Assembly: GCF_904848165.1 (NCBI RefSeq)
Contig: NZ_LR884459.1
Location: 2,356,001 to 2,420,000, forward strand
DNA from: Psychrobacter arenosus
Lineage (GTDB): Bacteria > Pseudomonadota > Gammaproteobacteria > Pseudomonadales > Moraxellaceae
Direction of reading: 5' to 3'
Length of the DNA stretch: 64,000 nt
Both the position numbers and the translations under genes were made by a program. Within the stretch, counting starts at the first letter, position 1; every line of letters starts with the position of its first letter. The notes beneath the pieces were generated by a model. It searched no databases. It had not been told where the DNA came from and was given only the letters and a program-made list of their open reading frames with translations. This document shows positions 46,568 to 59,959 of the stretch, piece by piece.

Positions 46568-46638
46568 GCTAGGGAAGGGGTGTTCTTCTAAGCAAACAAG
46601 CTCAATCCAACCAATTTGAAATAATATTCCAAAAGAGG

Positions 46639-46666
46639 TTGACGCCCAGTGAGAAATCTATATACT
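46639..46666 (+). promoter_or_regulatory. rrn promoter P1 (predicted)
   Basis: TTGACG and TATACT with a 16-bp spacer, followed by the GC-rich discriminator ACGCCCC. Such a discriminator is typical of stringently controlled rRNA promoters. Confidence 0.65.
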
Positions 46667-46790
46667 ACGCCCCTGTTGAGACGGAAGCTTGGCTAACAAG
46701 AGCTAAATTAGCGATTGGGACGCAGAGCGGAACAAGGACTTTAGCAAATTAGAGATTATCTAATTGGCTGAATGAATTGAAAATTACTTC

Positions 46791-46818
46791 TTGACACAGG
46801 CTATAAAGCGTCTATAAT
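46791..46818 (+). promoter_or_regulatory. rrn promoter P2 (predicted)
   Basis: Consensus TTGACA and TATAAT with a 16-bp spacer and the discriminator ACGCACC. An AT-rich stretch just upstream (46770-46790) may act as an UP element. This is the best promoter of the three. Confidence 0.8.
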
Positions 46819-46900
46819 ACGCACCTCATCGGGAAGAGCTAAACTGTCAATCACAGATTGATAACGCAGCTAACCAGATGAAACAAATATAGAATAAAGC

Positions 46901-46928
46901 TTGACAGATATCTAATTGATGATATACT
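46901..46928 (+). promoter_or_regulatory. rrn promoter P3 (predicted)
   Basis: TTGACA and TATACT with a 16-bp spacer, about 315 bp before the 16S gene. Unlike P1 and P2 it lacks the ACGC discriminator. Confidence 0.6.
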
Positions 46929-47242
46929 TGACGGCTCGCTAAGTAAGACGAACAATTAGTTTATCTTATTAGTGATATAACTTAACTTGGACGACAAGCT
47001 AAGTCAACTATTTAAAAGCTAAATCAAAGAACAACTTGTGTGGATTTTTGCTGATTCAGAATGCTAAAAAATAAAGTTGGTTGAGTTCCTTTTCGGAACG
47101 ATTCTAACTATAAAAATTATCATTCTTTATAAGCAAAGAAACTCTAAGTTAATTCATTATATGAAACATACGGAAAGCAAATTTGCTAGTAATAGAATGA
47201 GCCAAGTTTAGAAGCTTCTTTAAAGAGCTTCATAGCAAGATT

Positions 47243-48779
<1,537 letters not shown>

Positions 48780-48868
48780 TAGACGCATTCGGTCAGCAAG
48801 AATTCACAACAAGTTGTTCTTTGGTTTAGTTAGAAAGCATTCAAGCTTTAAGATGAACGTTATCTTAC

Positions 48869-48945
48869 AGGCCTGTAGCTCAGCTGGTTAGAGCACCGTG
48901 TTGATAACGCGGGGGTCGGCAGTTCAAGTCTGCCCAGGCCTACCA
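48869..48945 (+). tRNA. tRNA-Ile (GAT)
   Basis: 77 nt with acceptor stem AGGCCTG/CAGGCCT, anticodon GAT at 48903-48905, T-loop TTCAAGT, and encoded CCA. It lies in the 16S-23S spacer, as usual in gammaproteobacteria. Confidence 0.95.
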
Positions 48946-48954
48946 TTATCTTCA

Positions 48955-49030
48955 GGGGCCATAGCTCAGTTGGTAGAGCGCCTGCCTTGCACGCAGGAGG
49001 TCAACGGTTCGACTCCGTTTGGCTCCACCA
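48955..49030 (+). tRNA. tRNA-Ala (TGC)
   Basis: 76 nt with acceptor stem GGGGCCA/TGGCTCC, anticodon TGC in loop CTTGCAC, T-loop TTCGACT, and encoded CCA. Second spacer tRNA, 9 bp after tRNA-Ile. Confidence 0.95.
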
Positions 49031-49331
49031 TCTTTATGATTGAATGCTAGTTAAAGTTATAAACCAGAATCAAATAATTTAGCGCAAGCTGATAGATTAT
49101 TTCATTCTGTTTTATACAGAACCAATATGACGATCTGATGAAGACGTTATTATTATTTAAAAACATAGATATGAGTCTGGGTTAGGAGTGGCGTGTTCAC
49201 GCGTCACACTTAACCTGATAACTGACCTCCCCAAGAGGTTGGTTATCGAAAAGTAATAGAGAACTGAATCAAGCGTAAATTATCAAGGTGATATCGTTAT
49301 AATTACGACTAAAGACCCTTTGGGGTTGTAT

Positions 49332-52187
<2,856 letters not shown>

Positions 52188-52323
52188 ACAACACCCAAGT
52201 GGTTTGTATTGTGATAGTTATAACGATTTTATATCATCTTGCTAAGCAAGCTTGATTCAGTCATACCGCTTAATATAAGCAAAGCTCAACCCAATACTTT
52301 TAGACTCATATCTATACCCCCTT

Positions 52324-52438
52324 TGCTGACGACAATAGCAAGACGGAACCACCTGATCCCTTCTCGAACTCAGAAGTGAAACGTCTTAGCGCCAATGGTA
52401 GTGTGGTTCGCCCATGTGAGAGTAGGTCATCGTCAGCT
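52324..52438 (+). rRNA. rrf: 5S ribosomal RNA
   Basis: About 115 nt. The ends GCTGACGA and TCGTCAGC pair, and the internal CGAACTCAGAAGTGAAACG is the conserved 5S loop. It is followed 11 bp later by a terminator. Confidence 0.93.
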
Positions 52439-52449
52439 CCCTATACCTG

Positions 52450-52486
52450 AAAAACCCCTTGATACTAACGTATCAAGGGGTTTTTC
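52450..52486 (+). terminator. rrn operon terminator
   Basis: A perfect 16-bp stem, AAAAACCCCTTGATAC with its complement, closes around a 4-nt loop and ends in a T run. Confidence 0.92.
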
Positions 52487-52515
52487 TTTGCTTTTAAATT
52501 AGTTCTATTTGGCTA

Positions 52516-52586
52516 GGAAATCCTATTAAAAGGATTTCCTCTTGCAAGCCTAAAATTGACATGCAATTTTTTAACGGCTTTCAGGG
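52516..52586 (+). repeat. 71-bp structured repeat, copy B
   Basis: Second copy of the element at 46421-46491, same orientation and same length. Hairpin 1 is GGAAATCC/GGATTTCC, differing from copy A on both arms in a way that keeps pairing. Hairpin 2 (AAAATTG/CAATTTT) is unchanged. Confidence 0.75.
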
Positions 52587-52628
52587 CTTTTCTTTGTCTG
52601 CGATTTAGTATTTCTGGATATAAGCAAC

Positions 52629-52662
52629 AAAGCCCCCAGTGCTGACGCACCGGGGGCTTCGT
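52629..52662 (+). terminator. Possible second rrn terminator hairpin
   Basis: A GC-rich stem AAGCCCCC-A-GTGC with GCAC-C-GGGGGCTT (one mismatch) and TGAC loop; it lacks a long T run. The surrounding gap 52439-52921 contains no gene. Confidence 0.5.
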
Positions 52663-52921
52663 TATGTCTGTAATATCTACTTTTTTATATAGGGTCTATA
52701 AATGTTGGTATATAGCAGATAATACTATTATTAAATAAATGAGATTAATAGCCTATAGGGACTATAAACTCCGCCCTTAAGTCGTAAAAGTTATTAAATT
52801 TCAGCAATTTAAAATTAATATATAAATTATTAATTACCTTACTTGCTATTATTAGCAATAATCGAGTAATATTAAAAACTCGAATTTTGTTATAAATATT
52901 GTTCAACTTAAGGATAGGTTT

Positions 52922-54661
52922 ATGAAATTAAAGTATAAGTTGCTGCTTAGCAGTATTTTGGCTATCTCGTTGCTTGGCTGTGGTGAAGACAATACCTCTT
53001 CTGCTAATAATGACAGCGTTAAACCTAGCAATCCTGCACCCGCTACTAAAGCCACGATTGTTAGCAAAGACATTGCTGTTTTTGGCGATTTTGCGAAAGA
53101 TAAGTTCAGCGAAGTTAAATTGTAAGACGGTACGAATGTTTTAATGCTAGACGATAGCGAAATAGATGCAAGTTATGCAGCTATGGGTTTAAAACTACCA
53201 AAATTAGAGTCGCAAAAGACACTAAATACAGTTAGTGATAATAAAGCAGCAGAGTATAACTTTGCTACCGTTGCTAGCAATAATGGTCAGAAGAATAGCT
53301 TATTGCGTTCACAAGTAAATAATCATATTGAAGTGATCCAAAAAGCCCTTAAAGACCAAGGCGCTAATGTAAATATTTTAGTGGATCAAACCACTATTAA
53401 TTCTCAGTCAGCCGTAGTGTTGGTGACCTTTAGCGTAGATTTAGGCAGTAACGTCCAAAGCGCAAATGAGACAAGAAACTTCGTGTTGTCGACCATGAAT
53501 AATGGCGCATTGCCTAAAGGTATCATTACAAATAGCAGCGAAGTGGGTAATAAGATATATCTAGACTTAACTTTCTGGCAGGATCAAGAAAAAATATTTG
53601 TTTGAACAGGAGCGAAGCTAGCAGAAGACTCAGAAGCAGTGTCTCAGAAATATAATGATCTTAAAAGTGCAGCAGCTTTAACGTCATCACGTTTAGTAGC
53701 TACTAAAAATAATAATGAAGATTTTAAGCAAGTTTCTGGTAATGCTGGCGGTGTTGATATCCTATGGTCTATTGACGCTTCTGGCTCTATGAGTGAAGAA
53801 CAAAATAACTTAGCTAGCGGTGCAGAGCAATTCTTTAATACGCTACAGACAGCCGGTATTGATTACCGTTTGGCAGTCAATACTCAAGGTTATGATTCAC
53901 GGAGTTATAGCTGTTCTACTTTGAGAGAGACGGCCGATGGAGAAAAATTCATTAATAGTGCTACTGTTAATGGTCTTGAAAAGTGGCGCTTATTAGCCCG
54001 TCCTGGCACTAACGACAGTGGTGTAGAAACTGGATTTTATTGTGCAAGAGAAGTTGATTTAACAGGTTTCGATCGACCTGAAGCAAAAAATCTAGTGGTC
54101 TTTGTATCGGATGAAGCTGAAAATGAAACTTTCTCACGAGGGCGTCCAGCGGCAGCAGATTATGGTTATGAAAGAAGAGACTTCAATGATTATAAACAGC
54201 ACTTTACTAGCACGGGAGCCACGTATTTTGCTATTACGGGGACTGGTTCTATAGTAAGACCCACCTTTGACGATTATGTAAGTAGCTATGATGATGCTAA
54301 CTTCTATTGTAATGGAGAAGGTGGTCGTGCTGAAGGTGGTGCTCATTTCAAAGCGATAGCTCAAGCGACTGGAGGCAGTTCTGCATCTATATGTTCAAGT
54401 GCGGATGATTGGGACGAAATGTTTGAGCAGATACTTGAAACTGCTACCGGTTTAGCGAGTAACTTTAAATTAAAATATGCTCCTATTCCCTCTTTAACTA
54501 CCATTACCGTCGATGGCAAAAAAGTCTTGCGTGACCCTAGTCATAAAAATGGCTTTGATATTAACTATGGTCAAAAAGAAGCTTCTATAATTTTCTATGG
54601 TGACAGCTTACCTAAGCAAGGTAGCCTAATTAAAGTCAAATACGACTATATAGCCAATTAA
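52922..54661 (+). pseudogene. von Willebrand factor A lipoprotein gene broken by two in-frame stops
   Basis: One frame runs 580 codons, interrupted by TAA at 53123-53125 and TGA at 53603-53605, with no frameshift. The N-terminus MKLKYKLLLSSILAISLLGC is a lipoprotein signal (LLGC). The C-terminal half is a vWA domain: the MIDAS motif is DASGSMSEE, and VVFVSDEAEN supplies another acidic metal-binding strand. Both stops can come from single C-to-T or G-to-A changes (for example CAA to TAA, TGG or CGA to TGA). The Shine-Dalgarno lies in a hairpin loop (52905-52920). A downstream ATG could still give a vWA fragment, but without export signal. Confidence 0.8.
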
Positions 54662-54701
54662 GATAGCTTAAGCCTTGAGCTGTTTTATATATAGCAAAAA
54701 T

Positions 54702-54736
54702 AAAACCTCTAGCGGGCAATCGTTGGAGGTTTTTTA
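54702..54736 (+). terminator. Intrinsic terminator after the vWA pseudogene
   Basis: AAAACCTC/GAGGTTTT stem with a further inner AGCG/CGTT pairing, followed by a T run, 40 bp after the stop. Confidence 0.8.
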
Positions 54737-55130
54737 ATTAAGAAACAACTATTTAAAATCATATATTTTTTGAATCATTTATTATTACGAATTATATTGC
54801 TTAGAAACCCTGATTTTTGTCACGCTTTAACTTATTTATTACTTATTATTTGCCCAAGATGGTGGTCTGAACCTAGTGCTATTCATAACAGAATTATCTT
54901 ACAGTAAATCATTAAAATGATTTGACTTATATCATTATAGTTGATATTTTGTAACTCTATCTTCAAAAGGACTTGAGGAGAACTGTTTAACTGCGGAGTA
55001 TAAATTAGCTATATTACTGTTTTTTATCCTAATAAAGTAATAATAGCTGAGCACTTTCAGATAAAAACATTAATAAACCAGTCCTTTATTTGTGGGCCAA
55101 ATATTACCTTCTATGGCTTCTATCCAGTTA
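54737..55130. other. AT-rich upstream region of the TRAP operon
   Basis: No gene is seen. A 14-bp palindrome, ATCATTAAAATGAT, lies near 54908-54921 and could be an operator, but no well-spaced promoter could be assigned. Confidence 0.35.
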
Positions 55131-55152
55131 ATTATCAAAAGGAATTGATAAT
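55131..55152 (+). promoter_or_regulatory. Hairpin presenting the dctP ribosome-binding site
   Basis: Perfect 8-bp arms ATTATCAA and TTGATAAT flank the 6-nt loop AAGGAA, which is the Shine-Dalgarno sequence. The right arm runs into the dctP ATG. A GGA in the loop of a hairpin over the start is the form of a CsrA/RsmA site; an RNA structure role is inferred. Confidence 0.55.
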
Positions 55153-56215
55153 GAAATTCTTATCATCTTTGTCTATCGCCACTATCACTGCTCTTGGTCT
55201 TTTAGGCTGTTCTAGCCCTTCTAGTAACGAGGCCGGCACTGATGCAGCCACCACAGGCTCAGGTGAAGTCACTACCTTGCGCTTCTCACACTTTTGGCCC
55301 GCTACCTCATCTATTAACCAAGAGGTGTTTGAGCCTTGGGCAAAGAAAATCGAGGCCGATTCTAATGGTCGTCTAAAAGTAGAGCTATACCCTTCTGCCA
55401 CGCTAAGTAAAGCGGATGTCACTTATGAGTCTGCCGTTAAAGGTACGGTCGATATCGGCTCTCAGGCGCATGGTTATACCAGTGGTCGCTTCCCGCTAAC
55501 GCAAATCGCTGAATTGCCAGGCTTATCAGGGTCAGCTACGCAAATGGGTTGTATTCTACAAACTCTATATGAAGATGGCACTATTGCTAGCGAATACAAA
55601 GACTCTCATATGTTGTTTATGTATGGCGCCGGTCCAGGCACCTTGCACACTACCAATAAGCTGATCAAAACTCCTGAAGATATGAAAGGGATGCGTATTC
55701 GTCGTCCTTCAGCAGTGGCGGGCGATATTATCGAGAGTATGGGTGCCTCTCCTGTAGGACTGCCGGCTAATGATATGTATACCTCGCTACAACGTGGTGT
55801 CGTCGATGGCTTGAGTTTCCCATGGGAAGCGGTAACCACCTTTAAAATTGATGAAATTACGAAATATCATACCAATATTCCATTTTATAGCTCTGCCTTA
55901 ATGGTCACCATGAACCAAGGCACCTATGACAGACTGCCTGATGATCTGAAAAAAGTATTGGATGATAACTCAGGGATGGCTATGGCCAAAAAAGTGGGTG
56001 AAGTTTTCGATAAGCATGACGATATGGCCATCCAAGCGGCCAGAGATAAAGGTGACGAGATTATTGATATTCCAGATCCGCTAAATGATCCTGCTTGGAA
56101 AGGTCCACTACTAAAAGGGACACAAAAATATTTGAGCGATGTGAAGCAGCTAGGTTTAGATTCTGAAGGCGTTTACGAGAAAGCTAAAGCAGCTAGTGCT
56201 GCCTGTAAGGTCTAA
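55151..56215 (+). CDS. dctP: TRAP transporter substrate-binding protein (DctP family, lipoprotein)
   Basis: Extracytoplasmic binding protein for an organic acid, about 354 residues from the ATG at 55151 (a TTG six bases earlier is part of the hairpin arm). Lipoprotein signal with lipobox LLGC, then SSPSSNEAG linker. DctP pattern: LRFSHFWPATSSINQEVFEPWAKKIEADSNG, then MKGMRIRRPS with the conserved ligand Arg, then DGLSFPWEAV. A lipoprotein DctP is less common than a free periplasmic one. First gene of a three-gene TRAP operon. The ligand cannot be predicted. Confidence 0.9.
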   Translation: MKFLSSLSIATITALGLLGCSSPSSNEAGTDAATTGSGEVTTLRFSHFWPATSSINQEVFEPWAKKIEADSNGRLKVELYPSATLSKADVTYESAVKGTVDIGSQAHGYTSGRFPLTQIAELPGLSGSATQMGCILQTLYEDGTIASEYKDSHMLFMYGAGPGTLHTTNKLIKTPEDMKGMRIRRPSAVAGDIIESMGASPVGLPANDMYTSLQRGVVDGLSFPWEAVTTFKIDEITKYHTNIPFYSSALMVTMNQGTYDRLPDDLKKVLDDNSGMAMAKKVGEVFDKHDDMAIQAARDKGDEIIDIPDPLNDPAWKGPLLKGTQKYLSDVKQLGLDSEGVYEKAKAASAACKV

Positions 56216-56232
56216 TCCATTGGAGGTGTCAC

Positions 56233-56760
56233 ATGGAATTTTTGGTCAAAATTAGTAAAGCCATCACTAAGCTATGTGAGTTTATAGGGGGCGTGAGTTT
56301 AGTCATCATTGTGCTAGTAACCATAGCTGATGTCGGCGCCCGTTATATCTTTAAACTTACTGGCGGCGAGATGGGCTTTACAGTCAAAGGCAGTGTAGAG
56401 ATCGTCTCTTATTTCATGCTCTTTGCGCTGCTGGCCGCCTTTGCCGCTTTCGTTGAGCGCTCACAAATTATAGTGGATGTGTTTACCCAAAAAATGCCGC
56501 GTTCTATTAAAGGCTATATGATGGGTGTCTTTATGATGGGCTTTTTTTTCATCGGTCTCGTGTTTGCTTGGGGACTCTTTGAGAGCGCTGTGGACGCGGT
56601 TAAGTTTGGCAAGGTTACGCAAGACCTTAGAGTCTCGATGATGCCTATCTATGGGTTGAGTGCTTTTTTAAGCCTGTTACTGGCTATCCGTGCATTCATT
56701 GAATCTATTAATATTTTCAAAACGGGCGAGTTCTTTGACGCCGAGGAGACAGGCGCATGA
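56233..56760 (+). CDS. dctQ: TRAP transporter small permease (DctQ)
   Basis: A 175-residue membrane protein with four helices; typical of DctQ with VTIADVGARYIFKLTGG in the first loop. It starts 17 bp after dctP with GGAGG, and its stop overlaps the dctM start (ATGA). Confidence 0.88.
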   Translation: MEFLVKISKAITKLCEFIGGVSLVIIVLVTIADVGARYIFKLTGGEMGFTVKGSVEIVSYFMLFALLAAFAAFVERSQIIVDVFTQKMPRSIKGYMMGVFMMGFFFIGLVFAWGLFESAVDAVKFGKVTQDLRVSMMPIYGLSAFLSLLLAIRAFIESINIFKTGEFFDAEETGA

Positions 56761-58049
56761 GTCCAGAAATTATTGGTGGGATTGGCATCCTATGCATGAT
56801 CGTACTGGTCTTGGTTAGGGTCCCAGTTGCGCTAGCTATGTTAGGGGTCGGACTGGTCGGTTTTGGCATAGTGACTTCGCCCAGTGGGGCCTTACAAATG
56901 CTTAAAGACGTGCCCGTAGACGTCTTAGCAAAGTACGATTTTAGTGCTATTCCTCTATTCGTATTAATGGGGGTCTTTGCCGCTCACTCAGGTATGGCGG
57001 GTAAGCTTTTTGACGCTACCCGTACCATTTTCGGCGGCGTCAGGGGCAGTTTGGGTATAGCCGGTATTGGTTCCTCAGGGATATTTGCATCGATTTCAGG
57101 CTCATCTTTAGCGACTGCCTCGACGATGACGCGAGTGGCTTTACCCGAGATGGAAAAGTACGGCTATCAGCCTGGGTTTGCCTGCGGGATTTTAGCGGCT
57201 GGCGGCACCTTAGGTATCATGATTCCTCCAAGTATTGCGCTGCTGGTCTACGCTATTTTGACTCAGCAATCGGTGGGCGATATGTTTATCGCTGGTTTTA
57301 TGCCGGGGATGTTGGGCATGGTTATGTACTCCATTACCGTGATGATTATGGTACGTTGGAAGCCGCATTTAGCACCGCGCGGAGAAAAGACCTCGTGGAA
57401 GGATAAGATAATATCCTTGACCGGTCTTATTCCTTTCAGCTTTATTTTTGTCATTATTATTGCGGGTATTTTCTTTGGCTTATTTACGCCAACAGAAGGG
57501 GCTGCAGTGGGAGCCTTTGTCTCTTGGGCCTATGCTGTGTTTAAAGGGATGCGCTTTGCCGGCTTAAAACAGTCCTTGGTTGAGACCTTAGCTTTATCCG
57601 CTGTGATTTTCTTCATGCTATTAGGGGCTGAGGCGCTAGGGTATTTTATCTCTGTATCGCGCATGTCTTTTACCTTGGCGACTTGGATTGGTGGTTTAGC
57701 GGTTAGCCCACTGATCGTATTAATCTGTATTTTAGTCATGTATTTCGTACTAGGGCTATTCATGGATGCTTTGGCGATGTTGGTCATCACCATTCCCGTA
57801 GTATTCCCTATTATTTTAGCCTTAGGATATGATCCGATTTGGTTTGGTGTGATTGCTGTACTTACGGTGGAGCTGGGCTTGATTACCCCACCTATGGGCA
57901 TGAATATCTTCGTGATTAAGGCTATGGCACCGCATATCAAGCTCGCTGATATGTTTAAGGGGGTAGCGCCCTTCATTGTCTCAGACTTGATACGACTGGT
58001 GATTTTAATAGCCTTTCCAGTCATATCGCTTGGTTTATTGAGCAAGTAA
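56757..58049 (+). CDS. dctM: TRAP transporter large permease (DctM)
   Basis: A 430-residue membrane protein with about 12 helices. Segments such as ISGSSLATASTMTRVALPEMEKYGY, GILAAGGTLGIMIPPSI, FTPTEGAAVGAF and LITPPMGMNIFVI are typical of DctM. It overlaps dctQ by 4 bp, which implies translational coupling. A terminator follows about 110 bp later. The TRAP complex uses a sodium gradient to import organic acids. Confidence 0.92.
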   Translation: MSPEIIGGIGILCMIVLVLVRVPVALAMLGVGLVGFGIVTSPSGALQMLKDVPVDVLAKYDFSAIPLFVLMGVFAAHSGMAGKLFDATRTIFGGVRGSLGIAGIGSSGIFASISGSSLATASTMTRVALPEMEKYGYQPGFACGILAAGGTLGIMIPPSIALLVYAILTQQSVGDMFIAGFMPGMLGMVMYSITVMIMVRWKPHLAPRGEKTSWKDKIISLTGLIPFSFIFVIIIAGIFFGLFTPTEGAAVGAFVSWAYAVFKGMRFAGLKQSLVETLALSAVIFFMLLGAEALGYFISVSRMSFTLATWIGGLAVSPLIVLICILVMYFVLGLFMDALAMLVITIPVVFPIILALGYDPIWFGVIAVLTVELGLITPPMGMNIFVIKAMAPHIKLADMFKGVAPFIVSDLIRLVILIAFPVISLGLLSK

Positions 58050-58155
58050 CGCGACTGCAGCCTTAATCTAAGCATTACCATCACGGTTTAATAAATGCAG
58101 TAGCCGTACAATAAGTGCCATAAGCGTTGTTTATCCCGTCTGTCCGTTTCTCCTG

Positions 58156-58188
58156 CCACATTGTTGCCACAACAATGTGGTTTTTTTT
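58156..58188 (+). terminator. Intrinsic terminator of the TRAP operon
   Basis: A perfect 11-bp stem CCACATTGTTG/CAACAATGTGG with a 3-nt loop and eight T. Confidence 0.92.
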
Positions 58189-58242
58189 GCGCGAAGCCCA
58201 GTGGTATGATAAAGGCTTTGAATTGATGGCGGCACTTTTATT

Positions 58243-59274
58243 ATGGCAATAGATCTTTCTAATACGCTTATCGTAGCTATATCAGCGAGCGCTTTGTTTG
58301 ATATGAGTGAGACCAGACGGCATTTACAGCATTTGGTCGCAAAAGACCCTGTTACGGCTATCGATAAGTTTCGGGCTTATATGCGCAAGCGTGAAAACGA
58401 TCCGTTAAATACAGGCGCGGGCTACCCTTTGATTGAAGCCCTACTGAATTTAAACCATTGCGGGGACACGAGCACTCAAGACTATGAGAATAATGCCCCG
58501 TTAGTTGAAGTGGTGGTGGTCTCTAAAAACAGTCCGGATACAGGGATTCAAATCCTTAATGCCATTCGCAGTCATGGTATTAGTATTACCCGCTCTGCGT
58601 TTATTTCAGGTGGTCGAGTAGCGGATTACATTGCAGATTTCGAAGTAGATTTATTTTTAACGACCAATCGTGAAGACGCCCAACAAGTCGCCGATGCCAA
58701 AATCTGTGCTTGCGCCATCTTGGATGCCACGCCCGTCAATACTTATGAATTAGATACCGAGCAACTGCGCATTGCTTTTGATGGCGATGCTGTCTTATTC
58801 GATGATTCAGGGGAGTTGCTCTATAAGGAAAAAGGTTTGAAAGCTTTTCATGATAGAGAAGCGGAAATGACCGACCTGCCGATAGAGAAGGGGCCTTATG
58901 CTGAGCTGTTAATCAAACTGTCTAACTTGCAGAAACGCTTGCCTACCACCTTGACCTATAAGCCTATTTGCATTGCGCTAGTCACTGCGCGTAATGCCCC
59001 TGCAGATATGCGCGCGATTAAGACCTTGCGTGAGTGGGGCGTGGATGTGGATATGGCTTTCTTTTTGGGCGGACTGGAGAAGACCGCGGTACTGAAGACC
59101 TTTGCGCCGCATATCTTTTTTGATGACTCTATCAAGCATATCGATGCAGCTCGTCATGTAGTGCCTTCAGCCTTAGTGCCTTACCATTCCACCTCATTAT
59201 TGCATAGCCCTGCCACCACCTCGGCCATACCACTCTTACTTAAGCCACCACGTAGTATTAAAAAAGAGGCTTAA
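58243..59274 (+). CDS. Cytosolic 5'-nucleotidase (NT5C1-like family)
   Basis: A 343-residue protein of the bacterial 5'-nucleotidase family related to eukaryotic cytosolic 5'-nucleotidase I. Recognisable parts are VAISASALFDM, NDPLNTGAGYPLIEALLNLN, VVVSKNSPDTG, RIAFDGDAVLFDD (HAD-like Asp region) and VALVTARNAPA-like IALVTARNAPADMRAI. Expected reaction: dephosphorylation of nucleoside 5'-monophosphates. The rhomboid gene starts 10 bp downstream, so the two are probably an operon. Confidence 0.85.
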   Translation: MAIDLSNTLIVAISASALFDMSETRRHLQHLVAKDPVTAIDKFRAYMRKRENDPLNTGAGYPLIEALLNLNHCGDTSTQDYENNAPLVEVVVVSKNSPDTGIQILNAIRSHGISITRSAFISGGRVADYIADFEVDLFLTTNREDAQQVADAKICACAILDATPVNTYELDTEQLRIAFDGDAVLFDDSGELLYKEKGLKAFHDREAEMTDLPIEKGPYAELLIKLSNLQKRLPTTLTYKPICIALVTARNAPADMRAIKTLREWGVDVDMAFFLGGLEKTAVLKTFAPHIFFDDSIKHIDAARHVVPSALVPYHSTSLLHSPATTSAIPLLLKPPRSIKKEA

Positions 59275-59283
59275 AACCCACAT

Positions 59284-59889
59284 ATGAAAACTATGACTTG
59301 GCAAAGTGTCTTGACCTTAATCGACCAGCGTATCAAGCAGGTCATTGGGTTATACGTAGCCGTATTGCTGCCTATGTGGCTGATGTACTTTTTAAACAGT
59401 ACCGTGCTATTTGGGGCATGGAACCGTTTGGGTATTATTCCGCGTAGCTTAGAGTTGAGCAGCCTGATTGGGGTAGCGGCCTCATGGACGATGCACGGCA
59501 GTTTTGGTCACCTATTAGGCAATACTTTAGTCTTAGTGCAAATCTTATTTTTATTTGGTCTATTTGAGCAGCGGGCTTACCGTACAGTATGGGTTTTGAT
59601 CATCGCTGCAGGCTTGATGACGTGGGGTCTGGGTTCACCTTTTTCGATCCATATTGGCGCTTCAGGATTAGCCTTTGCTATGCTTGGCTTTATGATCGGT
59701 GGGGCGGTATTTGCCAGACGTTGGGGCTATCTCATAGCCTGTATCATTATGGGCACGGGCTATTGGCTCACCATTAAGCAGGGGTTGATTCCACAAAGTG
59801 GCATCTCTTTTGCGGGGCATTTTGGCGGGCTATGTGCGGGGCTATTAATTGGTTCTAATTCTAAACATGATTGTAAAAAAATACGCTAG
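59284..59889 (+). CDS. Rhomboid-family intramembrane serine protease
   Basis: A 201-residue membrane protein with six helices. The oxyanion/structural motif HGSFGHLLGN contains His71, His76 and Asn80; the nucleophile is Ser127 in GASG; the base is His179 in AGHFGG. All key residues are present, so it is probably active. Substrate is unknown. It follows the 5'-nucleotidase gene by 10 bp. Confidence 0.9.
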   Translation: MKTMTWQSVLTLIDQRIKQVIGLYVAVLLPMWLMYFLNSTVLFGAWNRLGIIPRSLELSSLIGVAASWTMHGSFGHLLGNTLVLVQILFLFGLFEQRAYRTVWVLIIAAGLMTWGLGSPFSIHIGASGLAFAMLGFMIGGAVFARRWGYLIACIIMGTGYWLTIKQGLIPQSGISFAGHFGGLCAGLLIGSNSKHDCKKIR

Positions 59890-59926
59890 CAGCTTAAGGC
59901 GTAAGTGCTAGCCGTATAATGATTTT

Positions 59927-59950
59927 GAACGGTCATTTTTAACCGTTTTA
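59927..59950 (+). terminator. Probable terminator after the rhomboid gene
   Basis: The short hairpin AACGGT/ACCGTT is followed by TTTTA. It also faces the converging gene. Confidence 0.5.
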
Positions 59951-59959
59951 TAGCTGCGT

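Noticed and set aside
53603..53605. TGA in the vWA gene as a selenocysteine or programmed read-through codon
   Set aside because: No selenocysteine element is visible and a second stop (TAA) occurs in the same gene, so simple inactivation is more likely.
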